In this document: positions 19,056 through 28,705 of the stretch, piece after piece
Layout of the letters: each line of letters starts with the position of its first letter
How positions within the stretch are numbered: position 1 is the stretch's first letter
DNA from: Legionella yabuuchiae
GTDB taxonomy: Bacteria; Pseudomonadota; Gammaproteobacteria; Legionellales; Legionellaceae
NCBI RefSeq assembly: GCF_900640115.1
Contig: NZ_CAAAIW010000005.1
Span: 59,963-123,962, forward strand
Direction of reading: 5' to 3'
DNA: 64,000 nt
Notes under the pieces: generated by a model
Told to the model about the DNA's origin: nothing
Database searches by the model: none
Seen by the model: only the letters and a program-made list of their open reading frames with translations
Program-made: the position numbers and the translations under genes

Positions 19056-21203
19056 TTAGTTTCTAGTTTTTAACCATTCTGAAATGCCTTTCATGCTTTC
19101 ATTAATGGTATTAATGGCTTGTTCATAAAGAGATTCAAGAAGTTCGTGTTGATTCGTTTTCCAGTAGCGCTCAAGATATTGACAGGCTATCTTCATTTTT
19201 ATAGCCCCAACGTAAACGGCACCGCCTTTAATTTTGTGGGCAAGCCTTTGGGTTTTATCCCAGTCGCCTGCATCGTGCGCGTCAATCATTTCTTTTAAAT
19301 CTTGGGGTAAGGATTGCTCGACCATGAGTTTTAATACATTAGCCAGCATTTCTTCAGAACCTATGATTTTTATACCATCTTCAATATCCAATGTCGGCAA
19401 GACAGATAGGTCGAAGAGTTCATCCAGATTGTCTGGCAAATCTGCGACATAAAGTTGGGCTTCTTTGTTCTCTTTTTCTAGAGATTCTTGTTGTGAGTTG
19501 CCTGATCCTGGAGCTTTTTTTAATTTTGAGTGTCCAAACTGATAAATGAGTTTTTCAACCAGACCTGCTTTAAGAGGTTTTTCTTTTAAATCCAACAGGC
19601 CGGATTGTTTTGCTTTTGCAACATCTTCTTGAGTCGCATGAGCTGAAAGGCCAATGATGGGCGTGACAGGCAACTTTTTTTCTTGTTCGTAATGATGTAT
19701 TTTTTTCGCTAAATCAAAGCCTGAGAAATCCGGCAGTCCAATATCGGTTATAATAAAATCAAAACGGTGACTTTGGGCTAGCTCATAGGCTTTCGTTGAT
19801 GTTTCCGCCTGCATGACGCGACAGCCGGTTTTGGTTAACACATCAGCGGCAATTTTGCGCGCGATGAAATTATCTTCGACTAAAAGCACAAAGGCATCTT
19901 CATTGTCAGGGGTGATTTCAATGTGGATATAAGATTCTTTTTGAGGTAGGGCAGTTTCTAGTTCAGCACCACTTATCTTCGTGGCAGAGGCTTTCTTCAT
20001 TGGAATAGTTAAGGCGATGGTGGTGCCTTTTCCTTCTTGGCTTTCGATGTCAACACGTCCATGAAGTTTCTCAAGATAATCGCGTACGATGTACAAGCCA
20101 ATCCCATAGCCATCAAAATTACCTTCATAAGAGAAAGTTGAGCGATAAAACTGATCAAAGACTTTATGGATGTCTTCTTCAGGGATGCCAATGCCAGTAT
20201 CGATGACTTTAAAGCAGAGTTTGATGTCATCTTCATGTGTGTCTACTAAATTCACTTGGATAGTAATACGCCCGTTGTGAGTGAATTTAATGGCATTGGA
20301 TAAGATATTTAATAAAATCCGATACACTTTTTCTTTGTCAGAAAAGACAACATCGGGCACATTAGGCCCCACATCAAGTTTAAAATCAATGTCTTTGAGT
20401 TCAAGAGAGGGAAGCTCTAGCTCAAAGAGGTTATTTAACATTTCTTTGATGCTAAACGATTTCAGATTGAGTTTTTTCTTACCTAATGACTTAGTTGAGA
20501 CCAGTTCTAACACAGCGTTTAAAAGCGATAGCAATTGCTCGCCGCTGATGTTAAGCATGTGGGCGTATTCTTTGATAGTTTCATCGGGGGCTTCATCTTC
20601 TAAGATGCTAGATATCCCAATGATGCCCGATAGTGGCGTTCTAATATCATGACTCATATTAGCGATAAATTCGCTTTTGGCTTTATTGGCAGCTTCGGCT
20701 TGTTCTTTTGCTTTGGCGAGGTTTAGCTCTAGCATTTTTAAATCATTTATATCAAGTGATACGCCTAGTAGCCCAATAACTTCACCATTTCCGTCTGTTA
20801 AAGGTACTTTGTGTGAAAGGTAAATTCTATACCCATTTGCCATTTGGGCTTTTTCTTCCTGAATCATTGGTTTGCCAGTTTGTATAACTAAGTTGTTTAC
20901 CCGATTAAGATCTTCTGCTTGATCTTTCCACGGCATGTCAAAATTGGATTTTCCAACAATTTCACGTCGGTCATTGAGATTAGCTAACTTTGCTTGTTGA
21001 TCGTTACAGCCAAGAAATTCATTCTTGGTATTCATCCAATAAATATTTCCAGGAATTTTAGCAATTAAATCCTCATAAAAATCTTTAATTTTTTCAGGCT
21101 TTGAATTTTCGCCTAAAGACTTAATCTTTAATTGTAAACGACTAATTTCTTCATCTCGTTGCCGAATTATATTGAGAAGATCGAATTTTTTTTTTGATTT
21201 CAT
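19056..21203 (-). CDS. Soluble hybrid sensor histidine kinase (PAS-HisKA-HATPase-REC-Hpt)
   Basis: 715 residues from the ATG at 21203. Order of parts: short coiled coil (about 10-32); PAS domain (about 40-155, IPGNIYWMNTKNEFLGCN...); linker helix; HisKA with phospho-His185 in NMSHDIRTPLSG; HATPase with DTGIGIPEEDIHKVFDQFYR and a GYGIGLYIVR box. Then a receiver with acceptor Asp487 (ITDIGLPD) and a C-terminal Hpt with His656 (LAHKIKGGAVYVGA). This is the ArcB layout but without any membrane segment, so the PAS domain must sense an internal signal. No response regulator gene is adjacent. It is divergent from the cyclodipeptide synthase gene, with about 160 bases between the starts. Confidence 0.9.
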   Translation of the reverse strand: MKSKKKFDLLNIIRQRDEEISRLQLKIKSLGENSKPEKIKDFYEDLIAKIPGNIYWMNTKNEFLGCNDQQAKLANLNDRREIVGKSNFDMPWKDQAEDLNRVNNLVIQTGKPMIQEEKAQMANGYRIYLSHKVPLTDGNGEVIGLLGVSLDINDLKMLELNLAKAKEQAEAANKAKSEFIANMSHDIRTPLSGIIGISSILEDEAPDETIKEYAHMLNISGEQLLSLLNAVLELVSTKSLGKKKLNLKSFSIKEMLNNLFELELPSLELKDIDFKLDVGPNVPDVVFSDKEKVYRILLNILSNAIKFTHNGRITIQVNLVDTHEDDIKLCFKVIDTGIGIPEEDIHKVFDQFYRSTFSYEGNFDGYGIGLYIVRDYLEKLHGRVDIESQEGKGTTIALTIPMKKASATKISGAELETALPQKESYIHIEITPDNEDAFVLLVEDNFIARKIAADVLTKTGCRVMQAETSTKAYELAQSHRFDFIITDIGLPDFSGFDLAKKIHHYEQEKKLPVTPIIGLSAHATQEDVAKAKQSGLLDLKEKPLKAGLVEKLIYQFGHSKLKKAPGSGNSQQESLEKENKEAQLYVADLPDNLDELFDLSVLPTLDIEDGIKIIGSEEMLANVLKLMVEQSLPQDLKEMIDAHDAGDWDKTQRLAHKIKGGAVYVGAIKMKIACQYLERYWKTNQHELLESLYEQAINTINESMKGISEWLKTRN

Positions 21204-21364
21204 CAATAAACCTTTTTATGAAAATTAATATTGATTATAGCTAATAAATAATAAGGATTTACTCACAACGACATCATGGTTGCTTATGTTTGTTTATTGA
21301 CGCTCGTGGGCAATTAAATTACAATTTGATTTCTTTTTTATTATCTGATTCACAAGGATACGGC

Positions 21365-22399
21365 ATGGTTAAAATAAAAGGCTCAAAGAATGGTGGCATT
21401 GTTACGGCCCACTTCGATGGGAAATCAAAGTCCTTGTATCCTTCTCTCAAAAATACCAAGGCTTTGGTGCTTTTGAGTATCACTGGCAATGAATTTTGCG
21501 CCGGCGAATATCTTAAAGCTATTGTAGAAAAAGCATGCTTGACTCATGAATTTACAACTTTTTTAATTGCCGATGAAGTGTTTTGGCATAATCTTCGTGT
21601 GGATTTTTCATCCAGAGAGGAAGAGGAGCTTAGAAAGCAAGCTTCTGAACTTGGACAAGCTTATTTTGAAGAAAATTTATCAAGCTTTTTAAGTCCTCTT
21701 GGCATTTCTCCAGCTCAGTTTGATGAACAAGAACTAAAGCAATTTCCTTTGGATAAAATGATTTGCCTCAATAAGCTTGCCAAAGAAAAAAGTAATTTTG
21801 AGGTTGTTAATTGGAGTAGTTGGTTAAATAAATCCAAGAAATTTTTATTAAAACAGGATGAAATTCAATCGTTTTTTTTCACTGAAGATACCTTAATGGA
21901 CAGTGTAGAAGATACTGCTTCAAATTTTGCTAGAAGACACGCAACGGAAACAAGTACGAAAGATTTACTACTCAAACGGTCAAAAGGCTATCTAATAGAA
22001 GAAACACCAGGAGTAATATGGGTTGCAGCTTCTCTTGGTTATAACTTTATTATATATCCAGGTGAGATGATTAAGCCATTCAAGAAAGCAAAAGACTTCT
22101 TTGTTAAGAGCCAATCAAAACAAAATGAAATTGAATCCCTAAGTATCCATTCTAAAAAGCCAGAATTACTAGTCAATTGGTTAGAAGTTAGCTTTAAAAG
22201 AACACATAATACATCATCAAAAAATAACAATATAAACCATCTAAACAATAACATTAATAAACCCACCAACCAGATTGATGGCGACTTGTTAGCCATAATG
22301 AAAGGGGTCACTGAAGGAATTTTTAGTCAATCTATGGGGAATGATGAAAAAATTGAGTGCTTGTCAAAAATAATTTTGAATATTTCTAAGCAAACCTAA
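21365..22399 (+). CDS. tRNA-dependent cyclodipeptide synthase, XYP type, with Asn-rich tail
   Basis: Cyclodipeptide synthases join two aminoacyl groups taken from charged tRNAs into a diketopiperazine. The ATG at 21365 has AAGGAT upstream and gives 344 residues; the frame is open a further 25 codons upstream without a ribosome site. Family marks with this start: catalytic Ser38 in LVLLSITGNEF (position +3 is Gly41, not Asn); the following FTTFLIADEVFWHNL strand; Tyr209 and Glu213 in KGYLIEETPG, equivalent to Tyr178/Glu182 of AlbC; and Tyr231-Pro232 in FIIYPGE, the YP pair that defines the XYP subfamily, known from Rickettsiella and Fluoribacter (Legionella) dumoffii. The core ends near residue 250. 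The last ~90 residues are an unusual extension with an Asn-rich patch. No tailoring oxidase or methylase is adjacent. The product is not predictable. Confidence 0.85.
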   Translation: MVKIKGSKNGGIVTAHFDGKSKSLYPSLKNTKALVLLSITGNEFCAGEYLKAIVEKACLTHEFTTFLIADEVFWHNLRVDFSSREEEELRKQASELGQAYFEENLSSFLSPLGISPAQFDEQELKQFPLDKMICLNKLAKEKSNFEVVNWSSWLNKSKKFLLKQDEIQSFFFTEDTLMDSVEDTASNFARRHATETSTKDLLLKRSKGYLIEETPGVIWVAASLGYNFIIYPGEMIKPFKKAKDFFVKSQSKQNEIESLSIHSKKPELLVNWLEVSFKRTHNTSSKNNNINHLNNNINKPTNQIDGDLLAIMKGVTEGIFSQSMGNDEKIECLSKIILNISKQT

Positions 22400-22569
22400 A
22401 AGCGCTCGTTTCGCAATCATTTGAACTATAACTTTCTATTAAATTAGCAACGCTTTCTTGAGGTGCTTTTTGCTGTGTTTTTAAGGTAATAAGCGCCAAA
22501 AAAATCAATACTTAACGAAAAACTACCCTCACACCTGATGATGCCCGAAAAATCTATTTAAAAGAATCG

Positions 22570-22840
22570 GTCAATATTATTTTACTCCGTTATCAGAATC
22601 ACCGCTGCGATAGTGACCTAAGGATTTTAAACGCAATACCCAAAGCATGATACCCGTTCGTCCGAGTTGCATGGCTTCCCTCTGCCATTCCTTGTTTTTG
22701 GTCTTCACAGGAGGAAACAATTCGCTCCACCCATCTCATCAACACCAATTCAATGCACTTCGGTTTAAACAACGATAACACGCGAGCAATTGTACTCTTT
22801 GACGGAAATCCTTTTTTGTTTTTCTTAAACTTGGGACAGC
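22570..22840 (-). pseudogene. ISAs1-family transposase fragment
   Basis: On the minus strand the frame reads GFPSKSTIARVLSLFKPK then LVLMRWVERI. This resembles the N-terminal region of ISAs1-family transposases (IPSHDTF.RVF..LDP..F...F..W). The remainder of the protein is missing, no DDE catalytic segment is visible and the frame ends after about 60 more residues of uncertain origin. The whole 22400-22904 gap between the cyclodipeptide synthase gene and tatD otherwise shows no gene. Family assignment is tentative; that it is a relic is likely. Confidence 0.5.
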
Positions 22841-22904
22841 TGGGGTTTGGCGCCTTTTACGCCGTTTGCTTGTCCATCAGAATTTTAGCCTCTCTACCAA
22901 CGAT

Positions 22905-23720
22905 TTAACCGCCAATCCTAAAACATCGGTAAAAGTTATCGGTGGTTTGAGTCGCTAATTGCTCAATATTGACTCCTCTTAGCTCACTGATTGCTAACGC
23001 TACATGTTTGACTAGAGCGGGATGATTTTGCTTGCCTCTAAAAGGCACAGGTGCAAGATAGGGGGAATCTGTCTCAATTAAGATGCGATCGAGCGGTACT
23101 TTCTTCGCCACTTCCTGTAAGTCGGTAGCATTTTTAAAGGTTACAATACCGGAAAAAGAAATGTAAAATCCGAGATCCAATGCTTTTTTTGCCATTTCCC
23201 ATGATTCGGTAAAACAATGTAGAACGCCTCCTATTTCGGCAGCATTTTCTTCCCTCATCAACTTAATCGTATCCTCAACAGCATCACGAGTGTGAATAAT
23301 TAAAGGTTTTTGAGATTGACAAGCCGCTCGAATATGCTCACGAAAACGTTGTCGCTGCGTTTCAATGGCTTCGTCATCCGCGGTTCGAAAATAATCCAGT
23401 CCAGTTTCACCAATTGCAATGCAGGAGCTATGTGAGGCAAGCAATGACAATGCTTTAACGTTAGGCTCTTCTTCAACGCTCGAGTTTGGGTGCAACCCAG
23501 CAGAAATATATACGTTTGAATATTTTTCGGCGAGCTTATAAAGCTCTGGCATGTCATTAAGCTCAATGCAAACGCACAGCATTTCTTTTACCCCAGCTTC
23601 ATGGGCTTTTTGCATTACGTGTTCTAATTTATTATCGAACTCGCTTAAATCTATGGTATGTAAATGGCAATGTGAATCGATAAGGGTCAGATTTGGATTA
23701 TTCATAAGATTGTAAGTCAT
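22905..23720 (-). CDS. tatD: TatD-family metal-dependent DNase
   Basis: 271 residues of the TatD/YcfH amidohydrolase family. Metal ligands are visible in IDSHCHLH (near residue 15), GETGLDYF, IIHTRDA, LHCFTE and ETDSPYLAPVPFRGK. TatD enzymes are 3'-exonucleases used in DNA repair and turnover; some YcfH members are little characterised. An ATG 15 bases downstream is an alternative start. It is the last gene of the long minus-strand block, directly after pilZ, the order usual for gammaproteobacteria (holB-pilZ-ycfH). Confidence 0.93.
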   Translation of the reverse strand: MTYNLMNNPNLTLIDSHCHLHTIDLSEFDNKLEHVMQKAHEAGVKEMLCVCIELNDMPELYKLAEKYSNVYISAGLHPNSSVEEEPNVKALSLLASHSSCIAIGETGLDYFRTADDEAIETQRQRFREHIRAACQSQKPLIIHTRDAVEDTIKLMREENAAEIGGVLHCFTESWEMAKKALDLGFYISFSGIVTFKNATDLQEVAKKVPLDRILIETDSPYLAPVPFRGKQNHPALVKHVALAISELRGVNIEQLATQTTDNFYRCFRIGG

Positions 23721-23729
23721 AGTAAGTCG

Positions 23730-24071
23730 TTATAGCGTATCCGTGCCTTGAGTAGATTTTAACTTGCCAGCTAGGATTGTTTCAATTTTAGTGCAGAGAG
23801 CTTGGCCATTTTTTCCAGCTAACTGAACGCCAATTCCAACCGGTTTGTTTCCTTGCGCTTCTTTGGGTGTCAACCAAACAATTTTCCCCTCTACTAAAAA
23901 CTCTTCTGGCTCTTCGGGAAGTTGAACTGACAGCGTAACCTCACCACCAAGCGTATATTCTTTGGCGGTCCGAATAAATAATCCGCCTCCCTTGATAAAA
24001 GGCATATAAGCTAGATACAACGCATGTTCATTGCTAAAGTTGCACTCAATTAGGTCAACCATATCATTCAT
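23730..24071 (-). CDS. pilZ: PilZ-domain protein, type IV pilus type
   Basis: 113 residues. The single PilZ domain runs from about 10 to 100 (AYMPFIKGGGLFIRT, VEGKIVWLTPKEAQGNKPVGIGVQL). It lacks the N-terminal RxxxR pair needed for cyclic-di-GMP binding, as in true pilus-assembly PilZ proteins, so it probably works through PilB partners instead. The start overlaps the holB stop by one base. It links functionally to the pil operon at the left of the window. Confidence 0.92.
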   Translation of the reverse strand: MNDMVDLIECNFSNEHALYLAYMPFIKGGGLFIRTAKEYTLGGEVTLSVQLPEEPEEFLVEGKIVWLTPKEAQGNKPVGIGVQLAGKNGQALCTKIETILAGKLKSTQGTDTL

Positions 24072-24985
24072 TAAATGTTCCGAATATAATCTAACAACAA
24101 ATCCTCAAGCGCTAACGTTTGGTTCAGGGTAATGTTTTGGTGTAGTTTTTTTCTTAGTGCGCTTATTTTTTCATTATAGTCAAATAACTTAAATACAGGG
24201 ATCTGTTGAGACAACTGTAACAACAGTTTATTACTATGCTTTGATTTCTGAAACGAATCATAAACATGAAAACGAATCATTTGTGCATTTACTAAATACA
24301 ACCACCACAATAGATCATCAAAATTATAAGCACTCCATTCCGCGGCAATCGTTGGGGGTGATGATTTGCCCTCCAGTAGATCGCTAAGCGAATGTATCAG
24401 CTTATCGTTGTTTTCAAAAATTACGGCGCGTGGATCCTTGGCCGAATATAATTTACTTAAACTAAAGAAATCAAAGGGATCAGTCTGAATTTCGTCAGAA
24501 AAACAGTATTTTTGGCAGCGGCTTAAAATAGTCGCAGGAATGCTATTGATTTGCTCCGCAATTAAGATAAAAATCGTGTGTGAAGGTGGTTCTTCCAACA
24601 CCTTTAACAACGCATTGGCTGCCGCTAAATTCATTCTGTCAGCAGAGTCAATAACAACAACCCGGTATTTCGCTCGTTTTGGTGTTTGATAGACATCGGC
24701 TTGGATGGAGCGGATTTGATCGATTTTAATCGGCTTATCTACCGCCTCTCTAGAAATATAATGTAAATCAGGGTGCACATTTTCGTGCAACCTTTGGCAT
24801 TGATGACAATGGCCACAACCGTCTGACTGCTCGCAAAACAGGCAGGTAATAACTCTCAGAACAAACATCGAAGCATTGATGTGACGTGGCCCTACAAATA
24901 ACATCGATTGCGGTATCCGCTGGCTCGCCAACATCGGTTGAAATGATCGCCACAGGCGATCGTGGGCTGCAAAGTGTTCAACCAC
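24071..24985 (-). CDS. holB: DNA polymerase III delta-prime subunit
   Basis: Clamp-loader stator subunit. 304 residues with the zinc module CLFCEQSDGCGHCHQC (about 49-64), RVVVIDSADRMN, ANALLKVLEEPPSHTIFIL and SRCQ motifs of the AAA+ clamp-loader family. The Walker A site is degenerate, normal for delta-prime. The start is a GTG that overlaps the tmk stop by eight bases, so the two are co-translated. Confidence 0.93.
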   Translation of the reverse strand: MVEHFAAHDRLWRSFQPMLASQRIPQSMLFVGPRHINASMFVLRVITCLFCEQSDGCGHCHQCQRLHENVHPDLHYISREAVDKPIKIDQIRSIQADVYQTPKRAKYRVVVIDSADRMNLAAANALLKVLEEPPSHTIFILIAEQINSIPATILSRCQKYCFSDEIQTDPFDFFSLSKLYSAKDPRAVIFENNDKLIHSLSDLLEGKSSPPTIAAEWSAYNFDDLLWWLYLVNAQMIRFHVYDSFQKSKHSNKLLLQLSQQIPVFKLFDYNEKISALRKKLHQNITLNQTLALEDLLLDYIRNI

Positions 24986-25619
24986 TAGTGACCCCTACAT
25001 AGCTATCTAATGCGTCCTTGATTAAATTTTGAACTACTTTTAATGGCTTTCCTGCATCAATAATAATCACATTGTCCATGGTTTTTATGTGTTCATGGTA
25101 GCTTTGATAAACGTCTTGAAAAAAGGACAAGTCTTCCTGCTCAATGCGATCGGTAGTGCCCCGAGATTGCGCGCGTTTCAAACCACGTTTGGGGGAAACG
25201 TCTAGAAAAATTACTAAATCGGGCTTAAACCCTTGCATGGAGAAGGAGGAAAGTTGCGAAATCAACGTCGGATCCATTTTTCTCCCTCCACCTTGATAGG
25301 CAAAGGTGGATAGTTCGTATCGGTCAGCCAAAACCCAAGTTCCTTCAGCAAGAGCGGGCTTAATCACTAATTCCATAAGTTGAATTCGGGCGGCGTATAA
25401 CAAAAGTAGTTCCGTACGTGGATCTAACGGTTGATCGGGATTAATTTCTTTAATGAGTTCCCGAGCTACTTCACCGACGCGCGTTCCACCCGGCTCACGA
25501 GTTAGAATCAAATGCTCTACATGAGATGCCAAATAAGATTTAATCGTTTTTATAGCTGTGGATTTACCTGCTCCTTCCAACCCCTCAACGACAATATAAT
25601 GTCCTCTTTCTGAACGCAT
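24978..25619 (-). CDS. tmk: Thymidylate kinase
   Basis: Phosphorylates dTMP to dTDP. 213 residues with P-loop GLEGAGKST (near residue 13), the DR-containing ADRYELSTFAYQGGGR segment, LTREPGGT for dTMP binding and a lid near RGTTDRIEQED. It lies between mltG and holB, the conserved gammaproteobacterial order. Confidence 0.95.
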   Translation of the reverse strand: MRSERGHYIVVEGLEGAGKSTAIKTIKSYLASHVEHLILTREPGGTRVGEVARELIKEINPDQPLDPRTELLLLYAARIQLMELVIKPALAEGTWVLADRYELSTFAYQGGGRKMDPTLISQLSSFSMQGFKPDLVIFLDVSPKRGLKRAQSRGTTDRIEQEDLSFFQDVYQSYHEHIKTMDNVIIIDAGKPLKVVQNLIKDALDSYVGVTSG

Positions 25620-25701
25620 TCTGTTTCCCTTAAACTAGTTAAGATTTTTTCAAGCGGTGTTCCTAACGTTATCGAGGGCTTGAAAATGTTAGGAAAACTG
25701 C

Positions 25702-26700
25702 CTATTTATTTGTTTTTAAAAACCGATGAATGGCTTCTTTTTGTTCTTGATAAGTTACTGAAAAATGATGTGTCCCATCACCTTTGGCAACGAAATATAA
25801 ATAATCCGTTCTAGTTGGGTTTGCTGCTGCATCAATTGCTTGTTTGCCAACCATAGCAATCGGCGTAGGAGGCAATCCCTTATATTTATAGGTATTAAAT
25901 GGTGAGTCAACCTGCATATTTTTGTGTGTTAATTTACCATCATATTGCTCGCCAAGCGCATAAATAACAGTTGGATCAACCTGAAGCGGCATGCGCTTTC
26001 TAATTCGATTAACAATCACCCCTGAAATGATATATTTCTCTTCTAAGACCGCAGATTCTTTTTCAAGAATAGAGGCTACAATTAACATTTCGTAAGGCGA
26101 CTTATAAGGAAGTCCCGTTTGTCGTTTCAGCCACCGCTCATTAAGATATTGAAGTAAATCAGTATGAGCATGAGCAATTAATTGAGCAGCATCGCTTCCG
26201 GCTTCATATACATAAGTATCTGCAAGAAGCAGCCCCTCATTATTAAGGTGGTCGCTTTTAATAACATCCCAATCCGAGCTGTTATAAGATAAATAAGCTG
26301 CCGTTTTTAAATTGGCAATCACTTGTGTTTGTGTGGTGCCTTCCACAATGGTAAAAGGAATCGTTAAAACCTCTCCTTTTGACACACGATTAATAAAATC
26401 CCAAGCGGATTCTTCTGGATGAATTTCATAAATACCGGCTTTTAATTGATGGGTAAGTCTGGTGATACGGATTAATAGTAGGAGTAATTGTTGAGAATGA
26501 ATATGATGTTGCTGTTTAAGGGAATCAACAAACGCTGCTGCTGTTGTGTTTTTTTTAACCTGAAAAATACTCGATGCTTGCGATTGTAGTATTAAAGGTT
26601 GAGAAGCCGCACGATAAAAAGCAAAACCCAGCCCAATCATTATGATAAGTGTCAACACTGCTATAAGAGTAACCAATAATTTCATGTGTCTATGAATCAT
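25702..26700 (-). CDS. mltG: Endolytic peptidoglycan transglycosylase
   Basis: 332 residues of the YceG/MltG family, which cuts nascent glycan strands to set their length. One N-terminal membrane anchor (about 7-30) is followed by a LysM-like region and the catalytic domain. The active-site Glu lies in IVASILEKESAV; the conserved DPTVIYALG, DSPFNTYKYKGLPPTPI and YLYFVAKGDGTHHFS stretches are all present. AGAGG precedes the ATG. It lies between fabF and tmk. Confidence 0.95.
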   Translation of the reverse strand: MIHRHMKLLVTLIAVLTLIIMIGLGFAFYRAASQPLILQSQASSIFQVKKNTTAAAFVDSLKQQHHIHSQQLLLLLIRITRLTHQLKAGIYEIHPEESAWDFINRVSKGEVLTIPFTIVEGTTQTQVIANLKTAAYLSYNSSDWDVIKSDHLNNEGLLLADTYVYEAGSDAAQLIAHAHTDLLQYLNERWLKRQTGLPYKSPYEMLIVASILEKESAVLEEKYIISGVIVNRIRKRMPLQVDPTVIYALGEQYDGKLTHKNMQVDSPFNTYKYKGLPPTPIAMVGKQAIDAAANPTRTDYLYFVAKGDGTHHFSVTYQEQKEAIHRFLKTNK

Positions 26701-26749
26701 AGTGCCTCTTATGCAAAAAAATTGGTGCGATGTAGCTAGGCTAAGGGAA

Positions 26750-26792
26750 TATACTCATTTCACCTGAAGATAACGGACTTCTCAGGTGAAAA
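26750..26792. repeat. Family 2 repeat, short degenerate copy
   Basis: ATACTCATTTCACCTGAAG is followed after nine bases by CTTCTCAGGTGAAA, giving a small hairpin. The first arm matches the left end of the element at 17760 with one change; the long core is absent. It lies in the fabF-mltG gap. Confidence 0.6.
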
Positions 26793-26904
26793 CTACTTGC
26801 CGACTATCGGTTTAGCGCTTCACGAACCTTACCATTCTTCAAAATTTTATACGCTAATACCTTGAAAAATGTGTGTTATCGCAAATTCATTCAAAACCCA
26901 TTCA

Positions 26905-28146
26905 TTACATTTTTTTAAATAGTAAGCTGCCATTAGTACCGCCAAAACCGAGTGAGTTACTAAGCGCATAGTTAATGTCACGTTGTTGTGGCTTATTCGG
27001 TACATAATTTAAATCACAACCTTCATCTGGGTTTTCCAGATTGATGGTAGGTGGCGCCACTTGATCACGAATAGCAAGTATACTGAAAATAGCTTCAACA
27101 GCGCCAGCTGCGCCCAACAAGTGGCCAGTCATGGATTTCGTTGAACTCACAGCCAGTTCATAAGCATGATCCCTAAATACGCGCTTGATAGCCTTAGTTT
27201 CATTCAGATCATTTAAGTAGGTTGAAGTGCCATGAGCATTAATATAATCAACTTGAGAAGGTTGAACACCCGCATCTTGGATTGTAATTTCCATTGCGCG
27301 TGATGCGCCATCGGCATCGGCATCAGGTGCAGTAATATGGTAAGCATCACCTGACATTCCAAATCCAACTAATTCAGCGTAAATTTCAGCGCCACGAGCT
27401 TTTGCGTGTTCATACTCTTCTAACACTAAAATTCCAGCGCCTTCCCCCATGACAAATCCATCTCGGTCTTTGTCAAAAGGACGTGAGGCCTTTTCTGGTT
27501 CATCATTACGTTTAGAAAGAGAACGTACCGCAGAGAAACCCGCTAAGCACAAAGGTGTCGTTGTCATTTCTGCACCTCCGCAAACCATCACATCAGCATC
27601 ACCATACACAATCATGCGCGCAGCCAATCCAATGTTATGGGTACCGGTGGTACAAGCCGTAACCACAGAAATATTTGGGCCTTTTAATTGGTGTTGAATT
27701 GAAATTTGTCCAGCCACCATATTGATAATGCCCGCAGGAATGAAAAAAGGTGAAACTTTTCTTGGGCCACCATTCAACAGCTTTTCTTGGTTATTAGTAA
27801 TGGTTTCAATGCCACCAATACCTGCTCCCACGGCAACACCAGCGCGCTTTGAGAGCGCATCATCGATCTTTAGCCCGGAGTCGGCAATCGCTTCTACAGC
27901 AGCAACCATGCCATATTGAGTAAATGCATCCATTTTACGAGCATCTTTTGACGCCAGATAATCTTCGACATTGAAATTCTTTACTTTTGCCCAAATTTTC
28001 GTTGGATAGTCAGTGACGTCAAAAGATTCTACTCGGCCAACACCGCTCTTACCTGCTAAGATATTGTGCCAAGATTCTTCTACAGTACGTCCAACAGGAG
28101 AAACCATACCCATGCCGGTTACAACTACACGTCGTCTATTGTTCAA
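26905..28146 (-). CDS. fabF: 3-oxoacyl-ACP synthase II
   Basis: Elongating condensing enzyme of fatty-acid synthesis. 413 residues of the thiolase fold with catalytic Cys in [10 protein letters not shown] and the two active-site His in [11 protein letters not shown] and [14 protein letters not shown]. The terminal [10 protein letters not shown] motif is intact. It follows acpP as in most proteobacteria. Confidence 0.96.
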   Translation of the reverse strand: MNNRRRVVVTGMGMVSPVGRTVEESWHNILAGKSGVGRVESFDVTDYPTKIWAKVKNFNVEDYLASKDARKMDAFTQYGMVAAVEAIADSGLKIDDALSKRAGVAVGAGIGGIETITNNQEKLLNGGPRKVSPFFIPAGIINMVAGQISIQHQLKGPNISVVTACTTGTHNIGLAARMIVYGDADVMVCGGAEMTTTPLCLAGFSAVRSLSKRNDEPEKASRPFDKDRDGFVMGEGAGILVLEEYEHAKARGAEIYAELVGFGMSGDAYHITAPDADADGASRAMEITIQDAGVQPSQVDYINAHGTSTYLNDLNETKAIKRVFRDHAYELAVSSTKSMTGHLLGAAGAVEAIFSILAIRDQVAPPTINLENPDEGCDLNYVPNKPQQRDINYALSNSLGFGGTNGSLLFKKM

Positions 28147-28257
28147 TGATGACTCCTCAGTATCACTATGAAACGCAATGACTCAGAGAAATATCTTGGG
28201 CTATTCACAAGATAAAAACCTAAATCTTTCAGGTATGAAAGATCTAGGTAAAAAAGA

Positions 28258-28506
28258 TTACGCCTCTTCTTTATTTAAGTTTGCTTCAATATAATCAATT
28301 GCTTCTTGAATTGTAGTAATTTTTTCAGCTTTTTCATCTGGAATTTCAGTTTCAAATTCTTCTTCCAAAGCCATTACCAGCTCAACGGTATCAAGCGAGT
28401 CCGCGCCTAAATCATCAACGAAAGAAGCATCGTTTTTTAACTCGTCTTCTTTTACGCCTAATTGTTCAACAACAATTTTGCGAACTCGTTCTTCTACTGT
28501 GCTCAT
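28258..28506 (-). CDS. acpP: Acyl carrier protein
   Basis: Carries growing acyl chains on a phosphopantetheine. 82 residues from the ATG at 28506, which has AGAGGAAA upstream; the longer frame adds 11 unlikely residues. The phosphopantetheine Ser37 sits in [19 protein letters not shown]. Acidic, helical and intact. Confidence 0.97.
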   Translation of the reverse strand: MSTVEERVRKIVVEQLGVKEDELKNDASFVDDLGADSLDTVELVMALEEEFETEIPDEKAEKITTIQEAIDYIEANLNKEEA

Positions 28507-28705
28507 AACTTTTTCCTCTTTAGTTATAAAAGTAATCATGTTTCAAACAATTATTGTTTGAGTGATCTAAAAATTAATGTCGGGTAGTTTATTCTATTCC
28601 CTAAATAACGCAAGCCTATTCACACGTTGCAGTAGCATTTAGCAATATAAATATTGTGGTAAAAAGATATTATACCACAAGGGGCCTGGCTAAGATCAAT
28701 TTCCC

